Shown here: positions 34,679 through 42,680 of the stretch, piece by piece
Layout of the letters: the number at the start of each line of letters is the position of its first letter
Numbering within the stretch: the stretch's first letter is position 1
Source of the DNA: JAVVHH01 sp964613945
GTDB taxonomy: Bacteria; Pseudomonadota; Alphaproteobacteria; Acetobacterales; Acetobacteraceae
NCBI GenBank assembly: GCA_964613945.1
Contig: CAZTJC010000013.1
Location: forward strand, 50,081-114,080
Direction of reading: 5' to 3'
Length of the DNA stretch: 64,000 nt
Translations under genes and position numbers: made by a program
Notes under the pieces: model-generated
What the model was told of the DNA's origin: nothing
Seen by the model: the letters and a program-made list of their open reading frames with translations, nothing else
Databases searched by the model: none

Positions 34679-35770
34679 TTAATCCAACGCCTTCACGGCA
34701 TCGCATACGGCGCATGGGCTGAGCCGCACCGGGCCCAGGCCGGCGCTCACGCCGATGCCGATCCCGGCCAGCCCGGTCGATAACGACGCGGCCGGCGCAC
34801 CCACGGTCAGCAATGGCAGATCCATCCCGGCGGCGACTTTCCAGTTCAATCCGGCGACGAACGAGGCGTTCAGGCGTGCCGCGGCGGCGATCATCGGTCC
34901 GTTGATCACCAGCGACGGGTTGGGCAACAGCATCGGCATCCCCAGCAGCACCCCGTTCGCCCCTACCGACAGGCTCGGTGGCAGCAGCGCGAGTACCGCC
35001 TGCAACTTCGCCGCCACCCGCAGGCGCAGCGCCGGGAACGGCAGCACCCCCATGCTGGCATGGAGCCGCGCCACGGCATCGTTGCGCGCGATCAGTTGCA
35101 GAACAACCTGCGGCAGCGTCAGCGCCGGCAGCCCGATCAGCCGCAGACCCCTGATCGTGATGGAAAGCTGTGCCAGCGCCGCCGCCGGGTCGCTCAGGTC
35201 TAGCTTGAGCATCTCGACGATGGCCAGCACCGGCGACAGCGCCAGCAACTGCGACAACAGCAACCGCCACGACGGCAGTGACGGACTGCTCGCCGATGCT
35301 GACAGGGAGAGATTGAGGGCGATGTGCGCCGGGCTGAACAGCTGGGCGGTCAGCGCCGCGTGGATGGTGTCGAGCTGTCCGTTCAGCAATGCCAGCGCCG
35401 ACCAGGGCCGCCAGTCCGCGGCGAGAGGGGCCAGCATGGGCAGCCTCAGGTTCAGCGTCGCCACGATTCGCGCCAGCTGCAGTTGATGCGCGGGCAGCAG
35501 TGGATCGAGCTGGAATGCCAGCATGATCGCCGCGCGCGCGTTGATCAGCCCCATGATCGTCGCGACTGCCTGTGCCGACAGCGCCAGCGTCGGCAATCGC
35601 AGCTGTAACCAATCCTGCGACGGAGCCCACGGCATCGCGGTTGGCAGCCATCGCGCCGACAGATACGCGCTCAAGGCTCCCACGACGGCCGGCGCGCGCA
35701 GCTCCACGGCAAGCGCCGCATCGAACGTCGGCACCGGCGGCACGGCGATCTGTTGGCAGAAACAGCCCAT
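34679..35770 (-). CDS. Unrecognised Leu/Ala-rich amphipathic repeat protein
   Basis: No family is recognised. The 363-residue product starts MGCFCQQIAVPPVPTFDAAL and consists largely of helices of about 20 residues rich in Leu, Ala, Pro and Ser. These are repeatedly built as LPxLxLSxxxxAxIxxLxxA. Examples are LRLPTLALSAQAVATIMGLI and IRGLRLIGLPALTLPQVVLQ. The C-terminal quarter changes to glycine-rich (GVSAGLGPVRLSPCAVCDAV). There is no clear signal peptide. The start at 35770 has AGGGAA upstream; the frame remains open to 35911 but would run into pppA. A competing open frame on the same strand (34209-35813) runs antisense into tssM and has biased shadow composition. The position between tssM and pppA on the opposite strand suggests a T6SS cargo or accessory; a pore- or membrane-active effector is possible but unproven. 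Confidence 0.75.
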   Translation of the reverse strand: MGCFCQQIAVPPVPTFDAALAVELRAPAVVGALSAYLSARWLPTAMPWAPSQDWLQLRLPTLALSAQAVATIMGLINARAAIMLAFQLDPLLPAHQLQLARIVATLNLRLPMLAPLAADWRPWSALALLNGQLDTIHAALTAQLFSPAHIALNLSLSASASSPSLPSWRLLLSQLLALSPVLAIVEMLKLDLSDPAAALAQLSITIRGLRLIGLPALTLPQVVLQLIARNDAVARLHASMGVLPFPALRLRVAAKLQAVLALLPPSLSVGANGVLLGMPMLLPNPSLVINGPMIAAAARLNASFVAGLNWKVAAGMDLPLLTVGAPAASLSTGLAGIGIGVSAGLGPVRLSPCAVCDAVKALD

Positions 35771-35872
35771 CTGACGAATTCCCTGGCTGGCCAAGTAACG
35801 TAACCGCCAGCAAACTACAGGCCGGCGGGTAGCACCAGAGCGCTGCTGCGGCACGGCGAACCAGGAGGCGGG

Positions 35873-36595
35873 ATGGGGACCATGGGAGTGCGATCGGTCG
35901 CGTGCAGCCATGTCGGCCTTGTCCGCACGGCGAACGAAGACTCGTTTCTCGAGTGCTCCGACCTTGGCCTGTTCGTCGTCGCCGACGGCATGGGCGGGGC
36001 GACGGCCGGAGCGCTGGCCAGCAACGCCATCGTCACCGCGCTCGGCGCCATCGCGCGCAGGCTTTCCGCCCCGTCACTGCTGGCCGAGATCCGCGCTCGC
36101 ATCGACCGCGTGAATTCCGACCTGCAGCGCGAGGCTGCCGCGCGCGGCCCCGACGTGATGATCGGCAGCACCGTCGCCGGGCTCGTGCTGCGGGAAGGCC
36201 ATTTCGCCTGCTTCTGGGCCGGTGACAGCCGGGTGTATCGTCTTCGCGCCGGTGAACTCGATCAACTCACGCGGGACCACAGCGCCGTGCAGCAGATGAT
36301 CGACGCCGGTGTGCTGCATCCCAGCGAGGCCGAGCGGCACCCGCATGCCAATGTCATCAGCCGCGCCGTCGGCGTCGACCCGGCGGTGCAGCTCGACTGG
36401 GTTCACGCCCCGATCCGGCCCGGCGACATCTTCCTGGTCTGCTCGGACGGCTTGACCCGCTACGTGGCCGATGCCGAGATCGAGACGGCACTGGCCACCA
36501 CCGGCATCGAGCGGGCCGTGCAGGACCTGCTGGCCCTTACCCTGGCCCGCGGCGCCCGCGACAACGTCACGATGGTGCTCGCCGCTACGGCTTGA
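35873..36595 (+). CDS. pppA: PP2C-type protein phosphatase PppA (Stp1 family)
   Basis: A 240-residue PP2C phosphatase that would reverse the threonine phosphorylation made by the T6SS kinases. Metal-binding motifs are present: RTANEDSF, FVVADGMGGATAGALAS, FWAGDSRVYRLR, LTRDHS, FLVCSDGLTRYV and ARDNVTMVLA. AGGAGG lies immediately upstream. A second ATG three codons later is an alternative start. The 3' end overlaps the convergent glucosaminidase gene by 11 bases. In Pseudomonas, PppA opposes PpkA and damps T6SS; the same role is likely here, with two kinases encoded further downstream. Confidence 0.95.
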   Translation: MGTMGVRSVACSHVGLVRTANEDSFLECSDLGLFVVADGMGGATAGALASNAIVTALGAIARRLSAPSLLAEIRARIDRVNSDLQREAAARGPDVMIGSTVAGLVLREGHFACFWAGDSRVYRLRAGELDQLTRDHSAVQQMIDAGVLHPSEAERHPHANVISRAVGVDPAVQLDWVHAPIRPGDIFLVCSDGLTRYVADAEIETALATTGIERAVQDLLALTLARGARDNVTMVLAATA

Positions 36596-37379
36596 CCTCG
36601 GCCGAGTTGAATTGTCCGAAACCGTAGGTCTTCATCACCCATTTCAGCGTGTAGCCATATTTTGGATCGGTCGCGTAGACGCCGGTCAGCGCATCGGCGA
36701 ACGCGTCCGGATCGCCCGTTTGCGCCATCGCCGGCGCATATACCTTGTTGGTGGCCAGCAGCTTGCCGTGCAGGTCGAAGGCTTCGGCCAGCGTCTCGAA
36801 CTTACGAAACCGGGCTACGATGCTGACATCCTGGCCACCGAACACCTCGCGCGTCCCCGCATCCACGCCGGCTTGCCCGGCCACCGCCTTGATCCCGAAC
36901 GGGTTGTTGCTGTCGGCCGGCATCGATGCGCCCCATGCGCTCTCCACCGCCCACTGCGCCAGCGTCACCGAGGCCGGCACTTTCCAATGCACCTGCGACA
37001 GCACGGCGGCGCTGGCGATGTCGGGTGGCACCTGCCCCACATGCCCGAATCGCGGCGGCGGCTTAGAGACGTCCACCAGCGGTCGCGCCGCCAGCGAATA
37101 GTAGGTGACGCTTCCCGGCTCCACCCGGCCCGTCGGCGGACTCATGCCGAGGACTACCGCCTGGTAGGCCTCGATCGCGAGAATGAATCCGACGTCGGCG
37201 TCGCCCGTCACCGGCAGGAAGCTGTGCGGCCGCGGCAGCCGGTCGTTCAGCAAGGACTGGATGACGAACACGTCGCCTGGTGTATTGGTGCCGCCCTGGC
37301 CGACGGACCCGAAGATCGGCGGCGCGACCCGACCCATTTCGTCAGTGCTCAGGATCACTGCGGAAGGGGCAACCGCCAC
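36585..37379 (-). CDS. Glucosaminidase-like peptidoglycan hydrolase, putative T6SS effector
   Basis: The C-terminal half resembles the glucosaminidase family (FlgJ/LytB type), which cleaves glycan strands of peptidoglycan. Family features include PASVTLAQWAVESAWGASMP with the catalytic-type glutamate in the VES segment, SNNPFGIKAVAG, RKFETLAEAFDLHGKLLATN and YATDPKYGYTLKWVMKTYGF. The N-terminal half (SVGQGGTNTPGDVFVIQSLL, FILAIEAYQAVVLG) looks like a peptidoglycan-binding or effector-specific domain. There is no signal peptide, as expected for a T6SS-delivered cargo. I use the GTG at 37379 because GAGGAAAC precedes it; an ATG at 37337 is the alternative. No neighbouring gene looks like a periplasmic immunity protein, which is odd for an antibacterial effector. 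Confidence 0.85.
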   Translation of the reverse strand: MAVAPSAVILSTDEMGRVAPPIFGSVGQGGTNTPGDVFVIQSLLNDRLPRPHSFLPVTGDADVGFILAIEAYQAVVLGMSPPTGRVEPGSVTYYSLAARPLVDVSKPPPRFGHVGQVPPDIASAAVLSQVHWKVPASVTLAQWAVESAWGASMPADSNNPFGIKAVAGQAGVDAGTREVFGGQDVSIVARFRKFETLAEAFDLHGKLLATNKVYAPAMAQTGDPDAFADALTGVYATDPKYGYTLKWVMKTYGFGQFNSAEVKP

Positions 37380-37504
37380 GCACCGTTTCCTCGAAAAGAA
37401 CGATCCGTCGATACCAGAACGCCTTGTCCGCTTCAACGCGGCGTCGTTGCGCGGCCAATAGGCGACTACCTGGGAATCGTGATAAGCACGGGGTCGCGCG
37501 AAAA

Positions 37505-37518
37505 GGAGACCAGCGCTG
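37505..37518 (+). promoter_or_regulatory. Ribosome site and likely CTG start of the second tssL
   Basis: GGAG at 37505-37508 (within AAAAGGAGAC) lies 7 bases before a CTG at 37516. Reading from this CTG gives LQPGNDFDPDATRIMRPRPG, which matches the N-terminal pattern of the first TssL (DADRTIIRPRPGG). The first in-frame ATG is at 37558 and would cut off most of this motif and has no ribosome site. This supports initiation at an uncommon CTG codon. Confidence 0.6.
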
Positions 37519-38778
37519 CAACCGGGTAATGATTTTGATCCCGACGCGACCAGGATCATGCGCCCGCGTCCGGGTGGCCGCCCTGCTGTGCCGCCTGCCG
37601 ATCAACCGCCCCCGAACGTGGCCACCGCGCCGCCAGATATCCCATCGCCTTATCCGGCCGGCAGTCTGCTGGCTGCCGCCATGCCCCTGCTGCAGTTGCT
37701 CGGGCGCCTCCGCACCCTGGCAGCCGAGACCGACCCGGCGGCCCTGCGCGACCGCACCGAGACTGCCCTGCGCGCTTTCGAGACCAGGGGCCTCGCCGAC
37801 GGTGTCTCTCCGGACCATCTCCGCCGCGCTCACTATGCCCTTTGTCATAGCCTGGACGTTGCTGCTCTCAACACGCCGTGGGGCGCCACCAGTGCCTGGG
37901 CCGATCGCTCCATGGTTGCGACCTTCCATCCTGCCATTGGCCCCGGCCGCTTCGCCGACGCCTTGCATCAGGCCGAAACCCGGCCCGAGCTCGGTCCGAT
38001 CCTGGAATTGATGCTCGCCTGTCTTTCCCTCGGCGTGTCCGACGAACCATCCCGCCGCCGGGCCGCCACGGCTCTTGACGCCCTTGCGGCGGCTCCACCG
38101 GAGTTGTCGCCCCGCTGGCAGGGCGTTGCCGCCCCATACCAACCGCGCCCCAAGCCACGCCTCCCTGTCTGGGTGGCCGGTGCTGCCGCGATCGCCGTTG
38201 CCGCCGGTGTTTTCGTCTGGTTGCGCGCCGGCGTGGACGCGCGAGGCGATACCCTTTTCGCCGCCATGCTCGCCACGCCGCCCGCCCAGATGCCCACCAT
38301 CACCCGCGACCCGGCGCCGCCTCTTCCGCCGCTGCCGCCGGCCACCGTCCCGACACTGCAGGACCGCATCCGCGCCCGTCTCGCCGACGCGTCCATGACC
38401 GTCGCCGGCAGCCCCGCCGTTCCTATCATCCGGCTGTCCGACCAAGCCCTGTTCGCCACCAACAGCGCCACGCTTCTTCCCGCCGCTGGTGCCCTGATCG
38501 ACCGCCTTGCCGCTGCCTTGCGCCCGGAAGCCGGCACCCTGCGCATCCTTGGCTACGCGGACGACCGCCCGGTCCGCACCGTCGCGTTCGGCTCGGCCTT
38601 CAAGCTGTCTGCTGCCCGCGCCGAGGCCGTCCGCGCCGCCCTCGCCCGCGTCCTACCGGGTTTGGCCATCACCGCCGAAGGCCGTGGCGGCGCAGATCCA
38701 GTCGCACCCAACACCACCGAGTCTGGCCGCGAGCAGAACCGCCGCATCGACGTCCTGTTCGAGGGCTCGCCACCATGA
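37516..38778 (+). CDS. Second T6SS TssL with OmpA-like domain
   Basis: A second DotU/TssL protein (about 420 residues) of the same architecture as the first. It has a DotU domain with LRRAHYALCHSLDVAALNTP, GPILELMLACLSLGVSDEPS, a single membrane helix (PVWVAGAAAIAVAAGVFVWL) and an OmpA-like domain with LRILGYADDRPVR and REQNRRIDVLFEG. The N-terminal DPDATRIMRPRPGG contains a threonine placed like the predicted phosphosite of the first TssL. The OmpA HTDN consensus is altered to YADD. The stop overlaps the second tssM start by four bases. No second tssJ accompanies the pair. It may form a distinct membrane complex or mix with the first. Confidence 0.93.
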   Translation: MQPGNDFDPDATRIMRPRPGGRPAVPPADQPPPNVATAPPDIPSPYPAGSLLAAAMPLLQLLGRLRTLAAETDPAALRDRTETALRAFETRGLADGVSPDHLRRAHYALCHSLDVAALNTPWGATSAWADRSMVATFHPAIGPGRFADALHQAETRPELGPILELMLACLSLGVSDEPSRRRAATALDALAAAPPELSPRWQGVAAPYQPRPKPRLPVWVAGAAAIAVAAGVFVWLRAGVDARGDTLFAAMLATPPAQMPTITRDPAPPLPPLPPATVPTLQDRIRARLADASMTVAGSPAVPIIRLSDQALFATNSATLLPAAGALIDRLAAALRPEAGTLRILGYADDRPVRTVAFGSAFKLSAARAEAVRAALARVLPGLAITAEGRGGADPVAPNTTESGREQNRRIDVLFEGSPP

Positions 38779-41700
38779 GCGCTTCACGCTGGATCGTCAG
38801 CGGCGTCGGTAGCGTCCTTCTCGGCGCTTCCGTCTGGTTCTTCGGGCCGCTTTGGCCGCCGCTGGAACCAGCCCTGCCGCGCATCGTCGCCGTTCAGGCA
38901 ATTGCCCTGGCTTGGGCCGTGGCCAACGCCGCCCTAGACTGGCAGCGCCGCCGGCGCTCCGATGCGCTGGGCGCCGGGCTTACCCCGGCCGCCAACGAGC
39001 GCACCGCCGTCGCCCAAACTCTCACCCGCGCCCTGGCCCTTCTCGGCAAGCGCCGCCGCGCCGCTCTGACCGAACTGCCCTGGTATGCGATCATCGGCCC
39101 GCCTGGCGCGGGCAAGACCACGGCCTTGCTCAACGCCGGGCTGACCTTTCCACTGGCCGCGGAACTTGGCCGCGCGCCCATCCCCGGCGCTGGCGGCACC
39201 CGGCTGTGCGACTGGTGGTTCACCGACCGTGCCGTCCTGATCGATACTGCCGGCCGCTACACGACCCAGGACTCCGACCAATCCGTCGACCGGGCCGGCT
39301 GGCTCGCCTTTCTTGCCTTGCTCAAGCGCGCGCGTCCCGCCCAGCCGCTCAACGGCGTGATCGTCGCCATTGGCACGACCGACATCGTCGAGGCCTCTCC
39401 CGCCGAACGTGCCGCCCATGCTGCCGCCATCGCCGCCCGCCTTGCCGAGTTGGAGCAGGGCTTCGATTTACGCCTTCCCGTCTATGCGCTGTTCACCAAA
39501 GCCGATCTCGTTACCGGCTTCGTCGAGTTCTTCGACGACCTCGACGCCGACGGCCGCGACCAGGTTTGGGGCGAGACGTTTCCCCTGGCGACCGCGGCGC
39601 CCGACCGCCTACCCGACGCCCTGCGCGGCCTCGCCGAACGCATCGCCGCCCGCATGACCCGGCGCCTCGCCGCGGAAGCCCGTCCCGATCGCCGGCTTCC
39701 GATCGCCGGCTTTCCCACCCAGCTCGCCAGCTTCGTTCCTGCCTTGGCCGCCTTCACCGCCGCCGCCTTCGGCCCGGCCATGCTCCGCGGCGTTTACCTC
39801 GTCTCCGGCACCCAGGAAGGCACCCCGATCGACCGCCTTTCCGCCACCATGTCCCGCAGCTTCGGTCTTCCGCCCGCTCGCCTGCCCCACGCCGGCGGCC
39901 AGGGCCGCAGCTATTTCCTAGGGCGCCTGTTGCGCGACACCATTCTGGGCGAAGCCATGCTCGTCCGCCGTCACCCGGGAGTCGACCGCCGCCGCCGAGC
40001 GCGGATCGCCGGGTTCGCCCTGGTCGCCCTGCTCCTGACCGGCACCGTCGCCGCGGTCGTCTACACCGCCCGACGCGCCGAACTGGAACTCGGCCCCGTG
40101 GCAGATAGCCTGGCGGCCTACGCCAGCGATGCACGTCCACTCGCCGCCGATACCGTCACCGACGGCGATCTTCGCACTCTGGTGCCGTTGCTCGACCGGG
40201 CCCGTGCCCTGGCCGATGACATCCCGCCCGACGGAATCGCCCTGGGGCTTAGCCAATCCGCCAAGCTCGCCTCCGGCGCTCGCACGATCTACCGCGACGC
40301 CCTGACAAACGCCCTGTTCCCCCGCCTGCTCTGGCGCCTGGAGGCCGACATGCGCGGCACCCTGCCCGACCCGGTGCAGCTTTGCGAAAAGCTCCGCGTT
40401 TACCTCATGCTGGGCGGCGCCGGCTCGCTCGACGATGCCGCCATCCGCAACTGGTTCACCGCCAACTGGCGCCGGACCGATCCTGATGATGACGGCGCGT
40501 TGCTGGCGCATGCACTCACCCATCTAGACGCGCTGCTCGCCGATCCGCTCCCGACCGTGTCGCTCGATACGCCTCTGGTTCAGGCCGCCCGGACCAGCAT
40601 CGAGCGCGTGCCGCCCGAAGCGCGCGTTTATGCCGCGCTCAAGACCTCCGCCGCTGCCGCCGCCCTTACGCCCTGGCGGCCGATCGACAGCTTGGGGCTG
40701 GCGGGGGTCGGCCTGTTCATCCGGGCGTCCGGCGCCCCGCTGACCGAGAGCATTCCCGGCTTGTTCACCGCCACCGGGCTGCGCACCGTGCTGTTGCCCG
40801 CGCTGCCGGGGGCTTCACGTCAGGTCGCTGCCGAAAGCTGGGTCATCGGCCGCCCCGCTGAAGCCATGCCGGTTGGCAGCATCGAACAAGCGGTGCGTGC
40901 CCTGTATCAGGCCGAGTTCATCGCCAGGTGGGACGCCATGCTGGCCGATCTGTCGGTCGCGCCGATCGGTTCGCTGCCGCAGGCTGCCCAGGCGCTCTAC
41001 ATCCTTTCTTCCCCAGAATCCCCCCTGCGCGCATTGCTGCGCTCCCTTGCCACGCAGCTTCAGCTCCCGCCCGGAACCGACCCGGCTCTCACCGCTCACT
41101 ACGCTCCGCTTCTCGCGCTCACCACCGGCGACGGCGCGCCTCTCGATCGCTCCCTGCGCCTGGTTGCCGACATCCAGCAGGCTCTGGCCAAGATTGCCGC
41201 CCTTCCGCTCGGCACCGCTCTGCCCTCCGGTGGCGAGGACATCGGCGCTTCGCTTCAACTCGAGGCCGCCCGCCAGCCGGCGCCGCTGGGCCGCTGGCTG
41301 GCCTCCATCGCCACGACCTCGGCCGCGCTGCGTACCGGCGACCTTCGCCGCCAGCTTTCGCTGATTTACAACGCCCCCGGCGGCCCGGCCCAAGCGTGTG
41401 CGGCGGCCATCGCCCACTACCCGTTCGCTCCGGCCGGTCCCGCGTTGGCGGCGGATGATTTTGCCCGCGTCTTCGGTCCGGTGGGAGCCTTGGACGGCTT
41501 TCTGAACACCAGGCTTAAACCGTTCGTCGACACCGGCACCACGCCCTGGACCTTGCGCCAGCCGGCCGGCACGCCGGGCATCACCCTTGCCGCCGCCGAT
41601 CTGGCGCTGTTCCAGCGCGCTGCCGCCATCCGTGCCGCCTTCTTTCCGGTAGATACCAACCAAGGCGGCACGGTCGCCGCAGCGTTTCCGATCGACGTGG

Positions 41701-42032
41701 CGCCGACCACGCCTTCCCGCGCCGCCACCCTCACCTTGGGCACCGTCGCGGTCGAGACCGGCAAGGGCCTGGCCCGTCCCGCCCTCGTCACCTGGCCGCC
41801 GCCCTCCGGCGCCGACGCCGCGTTGCAGACCGACATCCCCGGCCTATCGCTGCGCGAGAGCGGCTTCTGGGCGCTGCACCGTCTCGTTGCCCGCGGCCGC
41901 CTTCGCCCGGTCGGCAAGGCAGGTGATACCCTGACCTTCGGCAACCCGCCCGATGCGGTCGCCTTCACGGTCCGCGCGCCGGCGCTCGCGCCGGGCTTGC
42001 TGGCCGATTTTCGCTGCCCAACCGTGCCCTGA
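38775..42032 (+). CDS. Second T6SS TssM (IcmF family)
   Basis: A 1085-residue paralogue of the first TssM. Two N-terminal hydrophobic segments flank WFFGPLWPPLEPALP; the cytoplasmic domain has Walker A GPPGAGKTTALLNAGLTFPL near residue 110 and LIDTAGRYTTQDSD. A third membrane helix (GFALVALLLTGTVAAVVYTA) lies near residue 420 and the periplasmic part follows. It is about 100 residues shorter than the first copy, mostly in the periplasmic region. It starts inside the second tssL stop (ATGA). tagF starts 2 bases after its own stop. Base and codon use look like the rest of the locus, so an old duplication is more likely than recent import. Confidence 0.95.
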   Translation: MSASRWIVSGVGSVLLGASVWFFGPLWPPLEPALPRIVAVQAIALAWAVANAALDWQRRRRSDALGAGLTPAANERTAVAQTLTRALALLGKRRRAALTELPWYAIIGPPGAGKTTALLNAGLTFPLAAELGRAPIPGAGGTRLCDWWFTDRAVLIDTAGRYTTQDSDQSVDRAGWLAFLALLKRARPAQPLNGVIVAIGTTDIVEASPAERAAHAAAIAARLAELEQGFDLRLPVYALFTKADLVTGFVEFFDDLDADGRDQVWGETFPLATAAPDRLPDALRGLAERIAARMTRRLAAEARPDRRLPIAGFPTQLASFVPALAAFTAAAFGPAMLRGVYLVSGTQEGTPIDRLSATMSRSFGLPPARLPHAGGQGRSYFLGRLLRDTILGEAMLVRRHPGVDRRRRARIAGFALVALLLTGTVAAVVYTARRAELELGPVADSLAAYASDARPLAADTVTDGDLRTLVPLLDRARALADDIPPDGIALGLSQSAKLASGARTIYRDALTNALFPRLLWRLEADMRGTLPDPVQLCEKLRVYLMLGGAGSLDDAAIRNWFTANWRRTDPDDDGALLAHALTHLDALLADPLPTVSLDTPLVQAARTSIERVPPEARVYAALKTSAAAAALTPWRPIDSLGLAGVGLFIRASGAPLTESIPGLFTATGLRTVLLPALPGASRQVAAESWVIGRPAEAMPVGSIEQAVRALYQAEFIARWDAMLADLSVAPIGSLPQAAQALYILSSPESPLRALLRSLATQLQLPPGTDPALTAHYAPLLALTTGDGAPLDRSLRLVADIQQALAKIAALPLGTALPSGGEDIGASLQLEAARQPAPLGRWLASIATTSAALRTGDLRRQLSLIYNAPGGPAQACAAAIAHYPFAPAGPALAADDFARVFGPVGALDGFLNTRLKPFVDTGTTPWTLRQPAGTPGITLAAADLALFQRAAAIRAAFFPVDTNQGGTVAAAFPIDVAPTTPSRAATLTLGTVAVETGKGLARPALVTWPPPSGADAALQTDIPGLSLRESGFWALHRLVARGRLRPVGKAGDTLTFGNPPDAVAFTVRAPALAPGLLADFRCPTVP

Positions 42033-42034
42033 CG

Positions 42035-42571
42035 GTGAACGACACGGTGGCCGGCTATTATGGCAAGATCCCGTCCCGGGGTGACTTCGTCGGCCATGGC
42101 CTCGAGGCCGCCACGCGCGACGCCATGGATTCGTGGTGCCAGACCGTGCTTCCCGCCAGTCAGCAACATCTCGGTGTCGGCTGGACGCCTGCCTGGATGG
42201 AAGCGCCGATCTGGCGGTTTCGGGTGCGCGCCGGGTTGTTCGGTCGTGACGCGGTGGCTGGGCTCTGGCTGCCGAGCACAGATCGTGCCGGACGGCTGTT
42301 TCCACTCATCCTATCGGCCGTCGGAAGGGGCGTCGATCGCTGCGGTGCCTTGCTTGACCGGCTTGAGGAGATTGGCCTGGAGGCGCTTGAACACGATCTC
42401 ACCCCCGAACAAATGGCAGCCGCTCTCGCGGTCGTCGACGCGACGCCCACACCGTTGGGTGCGAGCGAAGGGCAGTGGTGGACCCAGGGCGGTCCGCGTG
42501 TCGCCCCAACCCGGCGCGATCTGCCGGGCCTCCCCGATGGGGCTGGTTTCGCGGCCATGCTGAGCGACTAG
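42035..42571 (+). CDS. tagF: T6SS protein TagF (ImpM / SciT family)
   Basis: A 178-residue ImpM-family protein. GYYGKIPSRGDFVGHGLE is the family's N-terminal hallmark, followed by WMEAPIWRFRVRAGLFG, GLWLPSTDRAGRLFPLI and a helical second part. In other bacteria TagF represses T6SS assembly post-translationally, in some cases by binding Fha. Here it lies behind the second tssM with a GTG start 2 bases after that stop, so it may tune the complex that contains the second TssL-TssM. Some bacteria carry TagF fused to PppA; here the two genes are separate but close. Confidence 0.92.
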   Translation: MNDTVAGYYGKIPSRGDFVGHGLEAATRDAMDSWCQTVLPASQQHLGVGWTPAWMEAPIWRFRVRAGLFGRDAVAGLWLPSTDRAGRLFPLILSAVGRGVDRCGALLDRLEEIGLEALEHDLTPEQMAAALAVVDATPTPLGASEGQWWTQGGPRVAPTRRDLPGLPDGAGFAAMLSD

Positions 42572-42584
42572 GACGATGACACAA

Positions 42585-42619
42585 CAAGTTGAACAGGCTA
42601 CTAGACAACCGGCAACTTG
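42585..42619. promoter_or_regulatory. Inverted repeat CAAGTTG-N21-CAACTTG upstream of the two-partner secretion genes
   Basis: Exact 7-base arms lie in the roughly 100-base gap between tagF and tpsB. The gap is the first break after a closely packed run of T6SS genes and is where a promoter for the two-partner system would be expected. It may be an operator; the long loop makes a terminator unlikely and no T-run follows. Confidence 0.3.
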
Positions 42620-42680
42620 ATCCGGCTTCAAACCAAGGCTGCGAGATTTGGGGAAAAAGTCCAACCAACGGCTCGGTGTG

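Noticed and set aside
34209..35813. Long minus-strand open frame of 534 codons over the tssM end and the unknown Leu/Ala-rich gene
   Set aside because: It runs antisense through the well-supported tssM C-terminus and its product is Gly/Ala/Arg-rich low-complexity shadow sequence. The alternative frame 34679-35770 has a ribosome site and regular helical periodicity.
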